DNA of 64,000 bases, taken from NCBI GenBank assembly GCA_016720835.1, contig JADKJW010000007.1, positions 186,001 to 250,000 of the forward strand, written 5' to 3'. The position numbers and the translations under genes were made by a program. Positions 32,871 through 41,464 of the stretch are shown piece after piece. The stretch comes from Ignavibacteria bacterium (GTDB lineage: Bacteria > Bacteroidota > Ignavibacteria > SZUA-365). The notes below the pieces were generated by a model that did not search any database, was not told the DNA's origin, and saw nothing but the letters and a program-made list of their open reading frames with translations. The first letter of the stretch is position 1, and every line of letters begins with the position of its first letter.

Positions 32871-33953
32871 ATGAACAGGTTGCTTCTGTCTGCACTGATC
32901 GTTCTTGGAGTTGCCGCATCGGCATCCGCCCAGAACCTGTCCCCGCGCCTTCCGTCCGACGCGGAACTCAACGCCCTCACGACCGCGGTACCCGCGGACG
33001 CGAAAGTCTCCCGGCCCGTGCTTCCCATGGCGAAGACCGCGGACACCGAGGCGATGTACTATCACGACACGCAGCTGTCGCAATTCATCTGGAGAGTCCC
33101 GGCGAATTACGGAGCCTTCTCGAGCATCTGGACCGGACAGCGTTTCACCCTGCCCGCGGCCGCGGGCCTTCTCGATTCCATTCTCGTCTACATCCGCGAA
33201 CTTCCCATCGGAGAGATGCGCTTCGTGGTGATGAAAAATGTGCTGCGCCCGAAAACCACAACCGATACGACCAAGTATCATTTCCCCGATTATTTCTCGA
33301 CGCCTGCCGGTATCAGCGTGGTCGATACCGCGCGGCTTTCCGCCTTCGATTACGATACCGCCAGTTACAGCAAGGTGGACTTCAACGCGAAGCAGGTGGA
33401 ACAGGAATTCCATATCGTGATGCAGCCGACCACCGCGAGCGGATTGACGAACATGTTCGGGGCGATCAGCGATTCCTATGATTCCAGGCTGCCGGGCATC
33501 AACCCGACGGACGATCGCTCCCACATGGTCATCAGCTATCAGAACCAGGCCCTGGTGCTGTTCATGGACCAGCTCTTCCGCAACACCACCGACACGACAC
33601 GCCGCCTCATGGTCAATTTCTACATGGTCGCCTTCGCGCGCATCGGGACCGTGGCCGGCATGGAGACCGTCGCGATCCCGTCGAATCCGGAACTCGATCA
33701 GAATTTCCCGAATCCCGTCAATGCCGGCGCGCCGTTCACCACCATCGCCTTCGAGACCGCCACGACTGGTCTCGCCACGCTCGAGGTCTTCGACGCGGTC
33801 GGTCGCAGCGTCGCGAAGCTGCACGACGGTCTGCTGGCCGCCGGGAAGCACTCGATGATGTTCCGCACCGCGGGTCTTGCGCCCGGCATGTACAATTACC
33901 GCCTCACGCTCGACGGCCGCCAGGCCATGCGCCGCATGCTGGTCTTGAAATAA
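32871..33953 (+). CDS. Secreted T9SS protein sharing a domain with the Ig-repeat protein
   Basis: The 360-residue product has a signal peptide (MNRLLLSALIVLGVAASASAQ). Residues about 60-265 are homologous in pattern to the N-terminal domain of the protein at 978-3335 (MYYHDTQLSQFIWRVPAN, GQRFTLPAAAGLLDSILVYI). The T9SS tail starts near residue 275 (LDQNFPNPVNAGAPF...LEVFDAVGRSVAKL...LAPGMYNYRLTLDG). GGAGAGAG lies before the ATG. Function unknown; a surface-exposed beta-sandwich binding domain is plausible. Confidence 0.85.
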   Translation: MNRLLLSALIVLGVAASASAQNLSPRLPSDAELNALTTAVPADAKVSRPVLPMAKTADTEAMYYHDTQLSQFIWRVPANYGAFSSIWTGQRFTLPAAAGLLDSILVYIRELPIGEMRFVVMKNVLRPKTTTDTTKYHFPDYFSTPAGISVVDTARLSAFDYDTASYSKVDFNAKQVEQEFHIVMQPTTASGLTNMFGAISDSYDSRLPGINPTDDRSHMVISYQNQALVLFMDQLFRNTTDTTRRLMVNFYMVAFARIGTVAGMETVAIPSNPELDQNFPNPVNAGAPFTTIAFETATTGLATLEVFDAVGRSVAKLHDGLLAAGKHSMMFRTAGLAPGMYNYRLTLDGRQAMRRMLVLK

Positions 33954-33971
33954 TTTCGGACCCGAAGATTT

Positions 33972-33999
33972 CGAATTGCGAATTTCCGATTTCGAATTG
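33972..33999 (-). repeat. Heptad array I, unit CGAATTG
   Basis: CGAATTG, CGAATTT, CCGATTT, CGAATTG in 7-base register, 18 bases after the T9SS gene stop. It is inverted relative to array J. Confidence 0.7.
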
Positions 34000-34016
34000 A
34001 AGAAAATCCGGATTCC

Positions 34017-34568
34017 GTGATTCGAAAGTTGTTGACATGGCGGCTTTTCGTATTCAATCCGAAATTGGAAATCCGAAATCCGAAATTCTCCCATGTGTGT
34101 TTCCTCGGACTTCTTGCTGTCGCACTCGTCGCAGGGTGCGGCAGCACGAAGCCGGCGGGGAGCGGGAAGACGCCCGACCGGACGCTGCGCGCCGGACCGC
34201 TGCGCCAGGCGATCATCGCGGACGCGAAGGAGTGGATAGGGACCCCGTATCGCGCGGGCGGATCGGACAGGGAAGGGACCGACTGCTCCGGAATGGTGTG
34301 GTCCGTCTTCGCGGATCATGGACGGAAGCTCCCGCGTTCCGCGAGAGAGATGTTCCGCGAAGGCAAGGCCGTGTACGCGTCCACCATCGCGCCGGGCGAT
34401 CTCGTGTTCTTCAAGAACACGGCGGGTCCCGGAATCACCCACGTGGGCATCTATCTCGGCATGCTCGAGTTCATTCACAGCTCCACACGCAAGGGCGTGA
34501 TCATTTCCCGTCTCGACGACCAGTACTACCGCCGCCACTACGCCGGCGCCCGCCGCGTCATCGAATGA
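34017..34568 (+). CDS. NlpC/P60 cysteine peptidase, probable lipoprotein
   Basis: The C-terminal ~120 residues are an NlpC/P60 peptidoglycan endopeptidase. Catalytic Cys is in TDCSGMVWSVF, His in GITHVGIYLG and a third polar residue in FIHSST; LRQAIIADAKEWIGTPYRAGG starts the domain. A lipobox is visible (LAVALVAGCGSTK). From the ATG at 34017 the Cys would be residue about 40, an unusually long leader, and residues about 14-25 (NPKLEIRNPKF) are encoded by heptad array J. A GTG at 34095 would give a leader with no basic residue. The start is therefore uncertain. Confidence 0.82.
   Translation: MIRKLLTWRLFVFNPKLEIRNPKFSHVCFLGLLAVALVAGCGSTKPAGSGKTPDRTLRAGPLRQAIIADAKEWIGTPYRAGGSDREGTDCSGMVWSVFADHGRKLPRSAREMFREGKAVYASTIAPGDLVFFKNTAGPGITHVGIYLGMLEFIHSSTRKGVIISRLDDQYYRRHYAGARRVIE
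34055..34089 (+). repeat. Heptad array J inside the 5' end of the NlpC/P60 gene
   Basis: CAATCCG, AAATTGG, AAATCCG, AAATCCG, AAATTCT in exact 7-base register. It is inverted relative to array I and shares first and last units with array H. Confidence 0.75.
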
Positions 34569-34633
34569 CCCGCCTGATTTCTCTTTTTCCCGAAGGTTGT
34601 GTGGCCATGCGACCCTTCGCCATTCATGTTTCT

Positions 34634-34661
34634 TCATTCTGAATTCTGAATTCTGAATTCC
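34634..34661 (+). repeat. Heptad array K, unit GAATTCT
   Basis: GAATTCT, GAATTCT, GAATTCC from 34641, preceded by a partial unit. It has the same sequence class as array B and lies just upstream of the tRNA promoter. Confidence 0.75.
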
Positions 34662-34670
34662 TGCCTTTTC

Positions 34671-34699
34671 TTGACTTTCCCCCCATCTCGCCGTAAATT
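34671..34699 (+). promoter_or_regulatory. Sigma70-type promoter of tRNA-Ala
   Basis: TTGACT at 34671-34676, a 17-base spacer and TAAATT at 34694-34699, ending 13 bases before the first base of the tRNA. Confidence 0.75.
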
Positions 34700-34712
34700 G
34701 TTTGTCCAACTC

Positions 34713-34785
34713 GGGGCAGTAGCTCAGTTGGCAGAGCGCTACATTCGCATTGTAGAGGTCGAGGGTTCGACTCCCTTCTGCTCCA
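34713..34785 (+). tRNA. tRNA-Ala (anticodon CGC)
   Basis: A 73-nt cloverleaf: acceptor GGGGCAG/CTGCTCC with the G3-U70 wobble pair that identifies alanine tRNAs, D-arm AGCTCAGTTGG, anticodon stem CTACA/TGTAG with loop TTCGCAT (anticodon CGC), T-arm GAGGG-TTCGACT-CCCTT. The discriminator base is A, and the 3' CCA is not encoded. It reads the GCG codon, which is frequent in these GC-rich genes. Confidence 0.96.
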
Positions 34786-34888
34786 CCCCAAAAAAGTATG
34801 TGAGAATGAACGGTATGTCCCTGAGGTTGATACTGGAAAATTTTCTGTGTCGGCAGTCGAAGGGGACGTGGAGATCTCACATCGAAAC

Positions 34889-34922
34889 AAAGTGCACGCG
34901 GTAACGGAGGTGCACTTTTTTT
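34889..34922 (+). terminator. Hairpin with U-tract ending exactly at a start codon
   Basis: AAAGTGCAC (34889-34897) pairs with GTGCACTTT (34910-34918), and the T-run reaches 34922, one base before the ATG of the Nif3-like gene. It can terminate the tRNA transcript. It also holds that gene's GGAGG (34906-34910) in the loop and stem edge, so it could limit both readthrough and translation. Confidence 0.7.
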
Positions 34923-35957
34923 ATGCGCACGATTGAAGACGTCCTGGATTGCCTGTACCGCTGGGCGCCGGCATCCATCGCCTGGGAACGCGACAATATC
35001 GGCCTCCTGATCGGCGCGATGTCGGACCCGGTGCGCGGGATTCTCGTGTCGCTGGACGTCACACGGGAGGTGGTCGACGAGGCGACGGCGCTCGGCGCCA
35101 CGCTCATCGTCGCGCATCACCCGGTGATCTTCCATCCTCTCAAGGCGGTGCGGACGGACACGCCGCAAGGCGCGGTCATCGCCGCGGCCTTGACGCACGG
35201 CATCGCCATCGTCGCGATGCACACGAATGCGGACGCCGCCGCGGGCGGTCTGAACGCCGCCCTCGCGGCCCGGCTCGGCCTGTCGTCCGTCCGCGCGCTC
35301 GACCCGTCGCGCGGTCAGCGCAGATGCCTGCGCTTCTCCGTCGATGTCGCCGCGGCGGACATGGCCGGATTCATCCATGCCGTCGAGGGCCTGCCCGACA
35401 CGCGCATCGATATCGACCATGGAGACGCGTCACGCCTCGTCACGGTCTCGACGCCGGTGTGGAGGCAGCGCGAACTCGAGCGCCTGGCGGCGGCGTCATT
35501 CGGCGTCGCGCTCCGCTGGCAGGACAGTTTCACTCTCGAGGGGGCGGTGGAGGGTTTCGGTCTCGGCGCCGTGGGCACGCTCGATCACGAGCTGTCGGCC
35601 GGGGAATTCCTGCGCCACGTCGCGGACCTGCTCGGTTGCGACGGCCTGCGCAGTACGCCATACACGAGCGAGACGCGCATCCGCACCGTTGCAGTATGCG
35701 GCGGAGCAGGGAGCGCGTACATCGGCGCGGCGCGGGCGGCCGGCGCGGATGCCTTCGTCACGGCCGACCTGACCTATCACGCGTTTCAGGACCATCGGGA
35801 CGCGCTGCTGCTCGTGGATGCGGGACATTACGAAACGGAGAGGATTTTCATCGAGACCTGCGCCTCCGCGCTTCGCGACGGGCTCTTCAAAACGAGCGAA
35901 AAAAGTCCTATCTTCCAGTCTGTGACGAATACGAATGCTATGGTGATGTTTAAATAA
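34923..35957 (+). CDS. Nif3-like dinuclear metal-centre protein
   Basis: The 344-residue NIF3/DUF34 family protein forms a toroidal hexamer with a two-metal site. Metal ligands are visible: LIVAHHPVIFHPLK (two His, about residues 59-72), AMHTNADAAAGG (His and Asp), and the C-terminal DAGHYETE. The N-terminus (IEDVLDCLYRWAPASIAWERDNIGLLIG) is the conserved family start, which fixes the ATG. The middle insertion domain (about 125-225) is the longer form. Biochemical role unsettled. Confidence 0.92.
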   Translation: MRTIEDVLDCLYRWAPASIAWERDNIGLLIGAMSDPVRGILVSLDVTREVVDEATALGATLIVAHHPVIFHPLKAVRTDTPQGAVIAAALTHGIAIVAMHTNADAAAGGLNAALAARLGLSSVRALDPSRGQRRCLRFSVDVAAADMAGFIHAVEGLPDTRIDIDHGDASRLVTVSTPVWRQRELERLAAASFGVALRWQDSFTLEGAVEGFGLGAVGTLDHELSAGEFLRHVADLLGCDGLRSTPYTSETRIRTVAVCGGAGSAYIGAARAAGADAFVTADLTYHAFQDHRDALLLVDAGHYETERIFIETCASALRDGLFKTSEKSPIFQSVTNTNAMVMFK

Positions 35958-35973
35958 TTTCAGAGGAGTCCCC

Positions 35974-36699
35974 TTGAAAAACAAGCTTCGCTCGTTGTAC
36001 ATGCTGCAGCTTCTGGACGCCGAACTGGACGAACTGCGCGAATCGCGCGGCGATCTTCCCGATGCGGTCGAAGGCCTGGCGGCGCATGTGCTCGAGTTGC
36101 AGACCCGGATCGAGGAATCGGCCGCGGCCCTGAAGATCGGGGCAACCGAACGATCGCGCAAGGAGAAGGAAACGCTGGAACTCATCGCGAAGATCGACAA
36201 GTACAAGACGCAGCAGCTGCAGGTGCAGTCCAACAAGGAATACGACGCGCTGACACATGAGATCGACATGGCCGAAACCGTCATCCGCCAGTATGAGGAA
36301 GATATCGAACGGTTCACCAGCGAAGCGGAGACCATCAAGGCGAAGAAGGACGCGCACGACGAGCAGCTGGTCGGCCTGGCGGCGGAGCTTGCCGAAAAAC
36401 AGGAAGAGCTCAAGGCCGTGCTCGCGGTGACCGAAGAAGAGGAGAACAAGCTCGTGTCGAAGCGCGAGGAAGCGCTGGCCCATATCCTGCCGGACGACCT
36501 CGAAGTGTACACGCGCATCCGCAACGCGCGAGGGAAAGCCATCGCGCCCATCCGCCGCGGATCCTGCAGCGGATGCTACAACATCGTTCCGCCCCAGCTC
36601 ATTCTCGAGATCAAGAAGCACAACCGCGTGTACCATTGCGAGCATTGCGGGCGCATCCTGATTTCGGAGGACCTCGCGGCGGAAACGAAACTCGGCTGA
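35974..36699 (+). CDS. Coiled-coil zinc-ribbon protein (DUF164/C4-type)
   Basis: The 241-residue product starts with TTG (35974-35976), supported by GAGGAG upstream. Residues about 5-185 are a long helical hairpin/coiled coil (LDAELDELRESRGDLPDAVEG, EKQEELKAVLAVTEEEE). The C-terminus is a C4 zinc ribbon (CSGCYN...CEHCGRIL). Such proteins are often next to nif3-like genes and rnpB, as here; they are thought to bind nucleic acid or act as RNA/ribosome-linked scaffolds, but no activity is established. Confidence 0.9.
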   Translation: MKNKLRSLYMLQLLDAELDELRESRGDLPDAVEGLAAHVLELQTRIEESAAALKIGATERSRKEKETLELIAKIDKYKTQQLQVQSNKEYDALTHEIDMAETVIRQYEEDIERFTSEAETIKAKKDAHDEQLVGLAAELAEKQEELKAVLAVTEEEENKLVSKREEALAHILPDDLEVYTRIRNARGKAIAPIRRGSCSGCYNIVPPQLILEIKKHNRVYHCEHCGRILISEDLAAETKLG

Positions 36700-36704
36700 A
36701 CAAT

Positions 36705-37103
36705 CGTCTCACGTTCGTCGGGCAGTCGCCTCTCCGCCTTCGGGCGGGGGGGAGGAAAGTCCGAACTCCACAGGGCAAGATGCCGGATAACGTCCGGGCG
36801 TCGAAAGGCGACGGAAAGTGCAACAGAAAAGATACCGCCCCGTCTCGACGGGGTAAGGGTGAAATGGTGCGGTAAGAGCGCACCGGCAGTCCGGTAACGG
36901 GCTGGCCTGGCAAACCCCATCTGGAGCAAGACCATGTATGGCCGTCCTCGCAAGAGCCGCGTTGCCCGCGCGGTCCGCCCTCGGGCGGAAACGGCCGGGT
37001 AGGTCGCAAGGAACTCCGCAGCAATGCGGCGTCAAGAGAAATGGCTGCCTCGTTCCGCTTCGGCGGGATAGACAGAATTCGGCTTACAGACGGACGTGAG
37101 ACG
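36705..37103 (+). ncRNA. rnpB: RNase P RNA (class A)
   Basis: The ~399-nt catalytic RNA removes tRNA 5' leaders. Universally conserved segments are present in order: GAGGAAAGTCCGAACTCCAC at 36752-36771, ACAGAAAA, GGTAAGGGTGAAA then GGTAAGAGCGCACCG, CCCCATCTGGAGCAAG, GGTAGGTCGC, and the 3' ACAGAATTCGGCTTACAGAC. The P1 helix pairs 36705-36719 with 37089-37103 (15 bp with one G-U). TTTT follows the 3' strand. Confidence 0.97.
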
Positions 37104-37174
37104 CTTTTCTATCCAGACGATAACACGAGAAAAAGTATGTTTGGTTTTTTGAAAATAAAGCAAAGGAAACATCC

Positions 37175-38947
37175 ATGGACGCAAGATGGTCTATCAGGCC
37201 CCCCGGGGACGCTGAGATCGTGCGCCGGCTGGTTGAGGCGATACATGTCCCGGAGGTAATCGCCGAGATTCTCATCTCACGGGGGATCGAGGATTACGAG
37301 ACGGCCAAAACCTTCTTCCGGCCTTCTCTCCAGCAGCTGCACAATCCGTTTCTCATGCACGACATGGAGAAGGCGGTGTCGCGCATCGTCCATGCCCGCG
37401 AGCATGCGGAGAAAATGCTCGTCTACGGCGACTACGATGTGGACGGCACCAACAGCGCGAGCCTGCTCTACCTCTTTCTCAAGCGCCTCGGCTGCGTCGT
37501 GGACGTGTACATCCCCGACCGCATGAAGGAGGGGTACGGGATTTCCGAGGCCGGCATCGATTACGCGGCCGGGCTCGGCATCAACCTCATGATTTCGATC
37601 GACTGCGGGATCACCGCGGTGTCGCAGGTGGAGTACGCGAAAACCAAGGGCATCGAGATCATCATCTGCGATCATCACGAACCCGGTTCGGAAATCCCGA
37701 ACGCGCACGCGGTGCTCGACCCGCTGAAGCCCGGCGACCTGTATCCCTTCAAGTACCTGTCCGGCGCGGGCGTGGGCTTCAAGCTGCTGCAGGGCCTCGG
37801 CGAGTACTACGGGATGCGCGAAGCGCCGTACGAGTACCTCGATTTCGTCGCCATCGCCGCCGCGGCGGACATCGTGCCGCTGGTCGGGGAAAACCGCATC
37901 CTCGTGCACTACGGCCTCAAGATCATCAACGAGAATCCGCGCCCGGGCATCCGCGCGCTGATGAACTCGTCCAACCTGCCGTACGGCGACCTCACCGCGC
38001 AGCAGATCGTGTTCGTCATGGCGCCGCGCATCAATGCCGTCGGACGGCTCGGGGACGCGACGCGCGCGATCGACCTGCTTGTGTCGGAGGACGACGAGGC
38101 CGCCCGCAAGTTCGCGCAGATCCTCGAGACCGAGAATCAGAACCGCAAGGTCATCGACGAAAAGACGTTCATTCAGGCGCAGATCGTTGCCGAGGCCTCG
38201 CTCGAGGCGGAGAGCAATCATCCGCTCATTCTGCATCAGGACGACTGGCATCCGGGCGTGATCGGCATCGTCGCCTCGCGCCTCGTCGAGAAATTCTACC
38301 GGCCGACCATCCTGCTCACCACCATCGACGGCGTCGCGAAGGGGTCCGCGCGGAGCATCCTCAACTTCAACATCTACGAAGCCCTCAAGCGCTGCGAGGA
38401 CATGCTGATCCAGTTCGGCGGCCACAAGTACGCGGCGGGACTCGCGATCGAGATCAGCAAGATTCCGGCATTCAAGGAGAAGTTCATCCGCATTGCCGAG
38501 GAGATGCTGAACGAGGACATGCTCATCCACGAGATCGTCGCCGACGCGCATCTGCGCCTGGCGGACATCACGCCGCGCTTCATCCGCATCCTCAAGCAGC
38601 TGGCGCCGTTCGGGCCGGGCAACAACCGTCCGGTGTTCTTCGCCAACGAGGTGGAAGTGTTCGGCGAGCCGCGCATCGTCGGGCGCGATCACCTGAAGCT
38701 CAAGCTGCGTCAGGAGGGCGTCGTGTTCGACGCGATCGGATTCAACCTCGGCCAGCAGATGGCGCAGATCGCCCCGGCCGGCGCGCGCGTGGACATGCTG
38801 TTCACCGTCGAGGAAAACACCTGGAACGGAAGTGTCTTCCCGCAACTCAAGCTCCGCGACCTGCGTTCCTCGGGCGACGCGCGCACGCGCGACGAGGTCT
38901 TCCTGCGGATGGAAACGACAAAGACGAATTCGCTGTCACATACCTAA
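37175..38947 (+). CDS. recJ: Single-stranded-DNA-specific exonuclease RecJ
   Basis: The 590-residue full-length RecJ degrades single-stranded DNA 5' to 3' in recombination and mismatch repair. DHH-family motifs are visible: VYGDYDVDGTNS (motif I), SIDCGITA (II), CDHHEPG (III, DHH), AAAADIVPLVGENR (IV), and in DHHA1 HPGVIGIVASRLVEKF and FGGHKYAAGL. The C-terminal OB-like domain is intact. AAAGGAA precedes the ATG. Confidence 0.96.
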   Translation: MDARWSIRPPGDAEIVRRLVEAIHVPEVIAEILISRGIEDYETAKTFFRPSLQQLHNPFLMHDMEKAVSRIVHAREHAEKMLVYGDYDVDGTNSASLLYLFLKRLGCVVDVYIPDRMKEGYGISEAGIDYAAGLGINLMISIDCGITAVSQVEYAKTKGIEIIICDHHEPGSEIPNAHAVLDPLKPGDLYPFKYLSGAGVGFKLLQGLGEYYGMREAPYEYLDFVAIAAAADIVPLVGENRILVHYGLKIINENPRPGIRALMNSSNLPYGDLTAQQIVFVMAPRINAVGRLGDATRAIDLLVSEDDEAARKFAQILETENQNRKVIDEKTFIQAQIVAEASLEAESNHPLILHQDDWHPGVIGIVASRLVEKFYRPTILLTTIDGVAKGSARSILNFNIYEALKRCEDMLIQFGGHKYAAGLAIEISKIPAFKEKFIRIAEEMLNEDMLIHEIVADAHLRLADITPRFIRILKQLAPFGPGNNRPVFFANEVEVFGEPRIVGRDHLKLKLRQEGVVFDAIGFNLGQQMAQIAPAGARVDMLFTVEENTWNGSVFPQLKLRDLRSSGDARTRDEVFLRMETTKTNSLSHT

Positions 38948-38961
38948 CACGGAGGTCATTC

Positions 38962-39705
38962 ATGTCCGGACACTCAAAATGGGCAACCATCAAGCGTGCC
39001 AAGGGCGCCAAGGACGCAGCGCGCGGGAAGCTGTTCAGCGTCATCATCAAGGAGATCACGATTGCCGCGCGGCAGGGAGGCGCCGACCCGACAGGGAATC
39101 CGCGCCTGCGTCTCGCCATCGACAAGGCGAAGGGCGCGAACATGCCGAACGACAACGTCAAGCGCGCCATTCAGCGCGGCGCCGGGGAACTGGAAGGCCA
39201 GGCCTTCGAAGAGCAGACCTACGAAGGGTACGGGCCGGGCGGCATCGCCCTCCTCGTGGAGGTCATCACCGACAACAAGAACCGCACGGTCGCGGAAATC
39301 CGCCACATCTTCTCTCGCAACAACGGCAACATGGGCGAGTCGGGGAGCGTCGCGTGGAAGTTCGACCGGCGCGGGGTGATTTCCGTTCCGAAAACCCTGT
39401 CCGAGGACGAGATGATGATGATCGTTCTCGACGCCGGCGCCGACGACATGGAAGTGGAGGACGAGTCCTACGACATCTACACGTCGGCCGCGGATTTTGA
39501 AAAGGTGCGCGCCAGTCTCGAAGCCCAGGGCATCGCCATCACCGAAGCCGCGATCCAGATGGTGCCGCAGAACACGATCAAGGTGGAAGGGAAGGATGCC
39601 GAGGGCGTCCTGCGTCTCGTCGAAGCCTTCGAGGATCACGACGACGTGCAGAATGTGTTCGCCGACTTCGACATCGACGCGAGCGTGATGGAGTCGCTGG
39701 GCTGA
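38962..39705 (+). CDS. yebC: YebC/PmpR-family regulator
   Basis: The 247-residue protein has the diagnostic start MSGHSKWATIKRAKGAKDAARGK followed by NPRLRLAIDKAKGANMPNDN, and three domains of normal length. YebC homologues have been described as transcription regulators and, for some members, as translation factors easing ribosome stalling. GGAGG precedes the ATG. It heads the widespread yebC-ruvC-ruvA order. Confidence 0.96.
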   Translation: MSGHSKWATIKRAKGAKDAARGKLFSVIIKEITIAARQGGADPTGNPRLRLAIDKAKGANMPNDNVKRAIQRGAGELEGQAFEEQTYEGYGPGGIALLVEVITDNKNRTVAEIRHIFSRNNGNMGESGSVAWKFDRRGVISVPKTLSEDEMMMIVLDAGADDMEVEDESYDIYTSAADFEKVRASLEAQGIAITEAAIQMVPQNTIKVEGKDAEGVLRLVEAFEDHDDVQNVFADFDIDASVMESLG

Positions 39706-39712
39706 TTTCCGC

Positions 39713-40249
39713 ATGCGCATTCTCGGGATCGATCCCGGCTCCCTCGTCACCGGCTACGGCGTCGTCGACGCGTCCGGCGGCGCGCTTGCGCGCGTCGCGA
39801 GCGGGTCGATCGTGATGAAGCCCGCCGACGCCATGCCGCAGCGCCTCGAGCGCATCTACCGCGGCATCATCGACGTCATCGACGCCGAGCATCCCGACAG
39901 TTTCTGCATCGAGACCGCCTTCTACGGCAAGAACGTGCAATCGACGCTCAAGCTCGGGCACGTGCGCGGCGTGGCGATCCTCGCCGCCGTGCACCGGGGT
40001 CTCGCCGTGGCGGAGTACTCGCCGCGCGAAGTGAAGCGCGCGGTGACCGGAACCGGCGCGGCCGCCAAGCATCAGGTCGCCTACATGGTCAAGCGCATTC
40101 TCGCCGTCGACATCGATTTCGCGCGCGCGGACGAAGCCGACGCGCTCGCGCTCGCGATCTGCCACGCATCGCGCCGCGGCGGGCCGAAGAAGGCGTTTTC
40201 ATCGTGGGCGGATTATGTCGCCGCAAACAAGGAACGGGTGAGAGCATGA
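39713..40249 (+). CDS. ruvC: Holliday-junction resolvase RuvC
   Basis: The 178-residue RNase-H-fold endonuclease cuts four-way junctions. Catalytic acids are Asp7 (ILGIDPG), Glu in CIETAFYGKN (about residue 66), and the Asp pair region DEADALALAICH (about 140-143). The substrate loop KNVQSTLKLGHVRGV and TGTGAAAKHQV match the family. Its TGA overlaps the ruvA ATG. Confidence 0.96.
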   Translation: MRILGIDPGSLVTGYGVVDASGGALARVASGSIVMKPADAMPQRLERIYRGIIDVIDAEHPDSFCIETAFYGKNVQSTLKLGHVRGVAILAAVHRGLAVAEYSPREVKRAVTGTGAAAKHQVAYMVKRILAVDIDFARADEADALALAICHASRRGGPKKAFSSWADYVAANKERVRA

Positions 40250-40842
40250 TCGATTTTCTCCGCGGCCGCCTGGTGCACAAGGATCCGGTCACCATCACCG
40301 TCGATGTCAACGGCATCGGCTATGCGGTGTCCATTTCGTTGCAGACCTACGACCGTCTTCCTTCCACGGGCGAGGAGGTGTTCCTTCTCACGCATCTGCA
40401 TGTGCGCGAGGATGTGATGCAGTTGTTCGGGTTCCTGCATGAGAGCGAGCGCGCGCTGTTCCGTCTGCTGCAGGGGATCTCCGGCATCGGCGCGCGTATC
40501 GCGCTGAACATCCTGTCGAAATGCGGCGCGGCGGAGTTCCGCGAGTACGTGATCAGCGGCAATATCGGCGCGCTTACCAGCATTCCGGGCGTGGGGAAGA
40601 AAACCGCGGAACGCATCATCGTCGAGCTGCGCGACAAAATGGCGAAGGGCGATCCCGCGGGTCCGGCAGCTTCCGCAAGCGCCGACGATCCGCGCGGGGA
40701 GGCGATCATGGCGCTTCTTGCGCTCGGCTATCCCCGTCAGGTCGCGGAAAAGGCCATACTCAAGGCCACGCATGAACTATCCACTGAAGAACGGAACACC
40801 GGAAACCTGATCAAGGCGGCTCTTCGAACGATCTCAGGGTGA
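40246..40842 (+). CDS. ruvA: Holliday-junction DNA helicase subunit RuvA
   Basis: The 198-residue junction-binding subunit (MIDFLRGRLVHKDPVTITVDVNGIGYAV) has the N-terminal OB fold, two HhH motifs (LLQGISGIGARIALNIL, LTSIPGVGKKTAERIIVEL) and the C-terminal RuvB-binding three-helix domain (AIMALLALGYPRQVAEKAI). The ATG at 40246 overlaps the ruvC stop; an upstream GTG in frame is less likely. ruvB is not in the window. Confidence 0.96.
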   Translation: MIDFLRGRLVHKDPVTITVDVNGIGYAVSISLQTYDRLPSTGEEVFLLTHLHVREDVMQLFGFLHESERALFRLLQGISGIGARIALNILSKCGAAEFREYVISGNIGALTSIPGVGKKTAERIIVELRDKMAKGDPAGPAASASADDPRGEAIMALLALGYPRQVAEKAILKATHELSTEERNTGNLIKAALRTISG

Positions 40843-40937
40843 TACCGCTTTGATTTCAATGGGTTAAAAAAATTTAGCTAAACTCTTGCTTTAAGGAATC
40901 GGCGGATATATATTGTATCCGCATTCACTGTTTCCAC

Positions 40938-40980
40938 AAAGCCAACTGTCGCACGCCCTCCTCGCAGCAGTTGGCTTTTT
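40938..40980. terminator. Bidirectional terminator between ruvA and glnB
   Basis: AAAGCCAACTG (40938-40948) pairs with CAGTTGGCTTT (40968-40978), with TTTTT on the plus side. It closes ruvA, and on the minus strand lies immediately after the P-II stop. Confidence 0.8.
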
Positions 40981-41319
40981 CTACAGGGCGTCGTTCCCTG
41001 ATTCTTCGGTACGGATGCGGATGGCTTCTTCGATGGGGATGATGAAGATCTTGCCGTCGCCGACCTGACCGGTTCGCGCGAATTTGATGATGGTGTCGAC
41101 GGTCGCATCGACGAGGTGGTCGGGAACGGCAACTTCGATCTTCAGCTTGGGGAGTGTCTCGATCTGGTATTCGGCGCCGCGGTAGATTTCCGTATGACCC
41201 TTCTGGCGGCCGAATCCCTTGACCTCCGAAATCGTGAGGCCGCGAATGCCGATTTCCTGGAGTCCGTCACGGACGTCGTCGAGCTTGAACGGTCTGATGA
41301 TTGCTTCGATCTTTTTCAT
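40981..41319 (-). CDS. glnB: Nitrogen regulatory protein P-II
   Basis: The 112-residue trimeric signal protein senses 2-oxoglutarate and ATP/ADP. It has the start MKKIEAIIRPFKLDDVRDGL, the T-loop RGAEYQIETLPK with the uridylylatable Tyr51, and the B-loop ARTGQVGDGKIF. It starts at the ATG where the family begins. No amtB or glnA is adjacent, so GlnB and GlnK are not distinguished by context. Confidence 0.95.
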   Translation of the reverse strand: MKKIEAIIRPFKLDDVRDGLQEIGIRGLTISEVKGFGRQKGHTEIYRGAEYQIETLPKLKIEVAVPDHLVDATVDTIIKFARTGQVGDGKIFIIPIEEAIRIRTEESGNDAL

Positions 41320-41464
41320 ATATTGTCCGTGAGTCTTTTGCCGCAAGGCACAGAACATACCCACACACTTTTGAAAAAGCAACGCCCGCGCCCTGGGATC
41401 AAGCCGGGACGGCGTGAGCCGGGCCTTTGAACACTTCCGCCGCACACAGAAGGTGAACGCACTC

